From Pseudomonas sp. Q1-7 (GTDB lineage Bacteria; Pseudomonadota; Gammaproteobacteria; Pseudomonadales; Pseudomonadaceae), in the NCBI RefSeq assembly GCF_028010285.1, contig NZ_CP116304.1:753501-817500 (forward strand): 64,000 nt of DNA. Reading direction: 5' to 3'. Below, piece by piece: positions 63,990 to 64,000 of this stretch (positions are counted from its first letter, which is position 1; each line of letters begins with the position of its first letter). The position numbers and the translations under genes are program-made. Under the pieces are notes generated by a model that saw only the letters and a list, made by a program, of their open reading frames with translations, was not told where the DNA came from and searched no databases.

Positions 63990-64000
63990 GGCGTGTGGTG

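Overview
The window is a GC-rich gammaproteobacterial chromosome segment, almost certainly Pseudomonas. The run trpG-trpD-trpC, vfr, an OsmC-like gene, speD, coq7, a HIT gene, an AAA ATPase, an SDR, a nitronate monooxygenase, hemJ, argC, erpA, anmK and an M23 peptidase (about 47-64 kb) has the conserved Pseudomonas core order. The Vfr, SpeD, Coq7 and ArgC proteins also have the usual lengths. The species cannot be fixed from sequence alone.

Layout. (1) 0-1.4 kb: the end of an integrase-bearing mobile element that appears to interrupt an HPP/CBS-type gene. (2) 1.4-6 kb: small regulators and enzymes (two LysR regulators, a GIY-YIG-like protein coupled to an unknown small protein, a DUF924 protein, a small membrane protein, an SDR). 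(3) 6.2-14.1 kb: a compact type I restriction-modification island, with a WYL-domain (BrxR/CapW-like) regulator followed by overlapping hsdM-rhuM-hsdS-hsdR. hsdS carries four tandem 12-bp repeats in its inter-domain helix. (4) 14.1-21.2 kb: an insertion-sequence graveyard. A relic folE-folX operon, AT-richer than its neighbours, is split by an intact IS5-family element. It is followed by an IS3 element that itself carries an IS110-family element with a candidate bridge RNA, then IS1182, IS21 and IS3 remnants and a fragment of a transglutaminase-like cysteine peptidase.

(5) 21.2-27.9 kb: a six-gene minus-strand cluster (FAD oxidoreductase, periplasmic binding protein, M81 peptidase/MlrC-like hydrolase, FadR-type regulator, aldehyde dehydrogenase, cupin) that reads as a catabolic operon for an amine- or peptide-like compound of unknown identity. 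(6) 28.3-30.9 kb: an IS4-family element with a decayed transposase, carrying a second IS5-family copy in its left end. (7) 30.9-38.6 kb: a glutarate / 5-aminovalerate route (glaH/csiD, lhgO, gabD, gabT, gabP) with divergent glaR. This chain can convert 5-aminovalerate to 2-oxoglutarate through glutarate and L-2-hydroxyglutarate. (8) 38.63-39.02 kb: four tandem copies of a ~97-bp nested-palindrome repeat.

(9) 39.2-47 kb: an NCS1 permease, a porin-like protein, HyuB and HyuA (hydantoinase/5-oxoprolinase family) and an AraC regulator, apparently an uptake-and-hydrolysis locus. (10) 47-64 kb: the housekeeping block, starting with trpGDC. It is preceded by a short reading frame with Trp codons, which suggests attenuation. 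An intact IS3-family element with a 3-bp target duplication lies between speD and the shared speD/coq7 terminator.

No tRNA, rRNA or CRISPR array was seen. The accessory half (0-31 kb) is where novelty is most likely. The strongest leads are the reconstructed folE-folX relic, the IS110 guide-like match, the HsdS repeat tract, the WYL/RhuM restriction island, the M81 catabolic cluster and the GIY-YIG pair.
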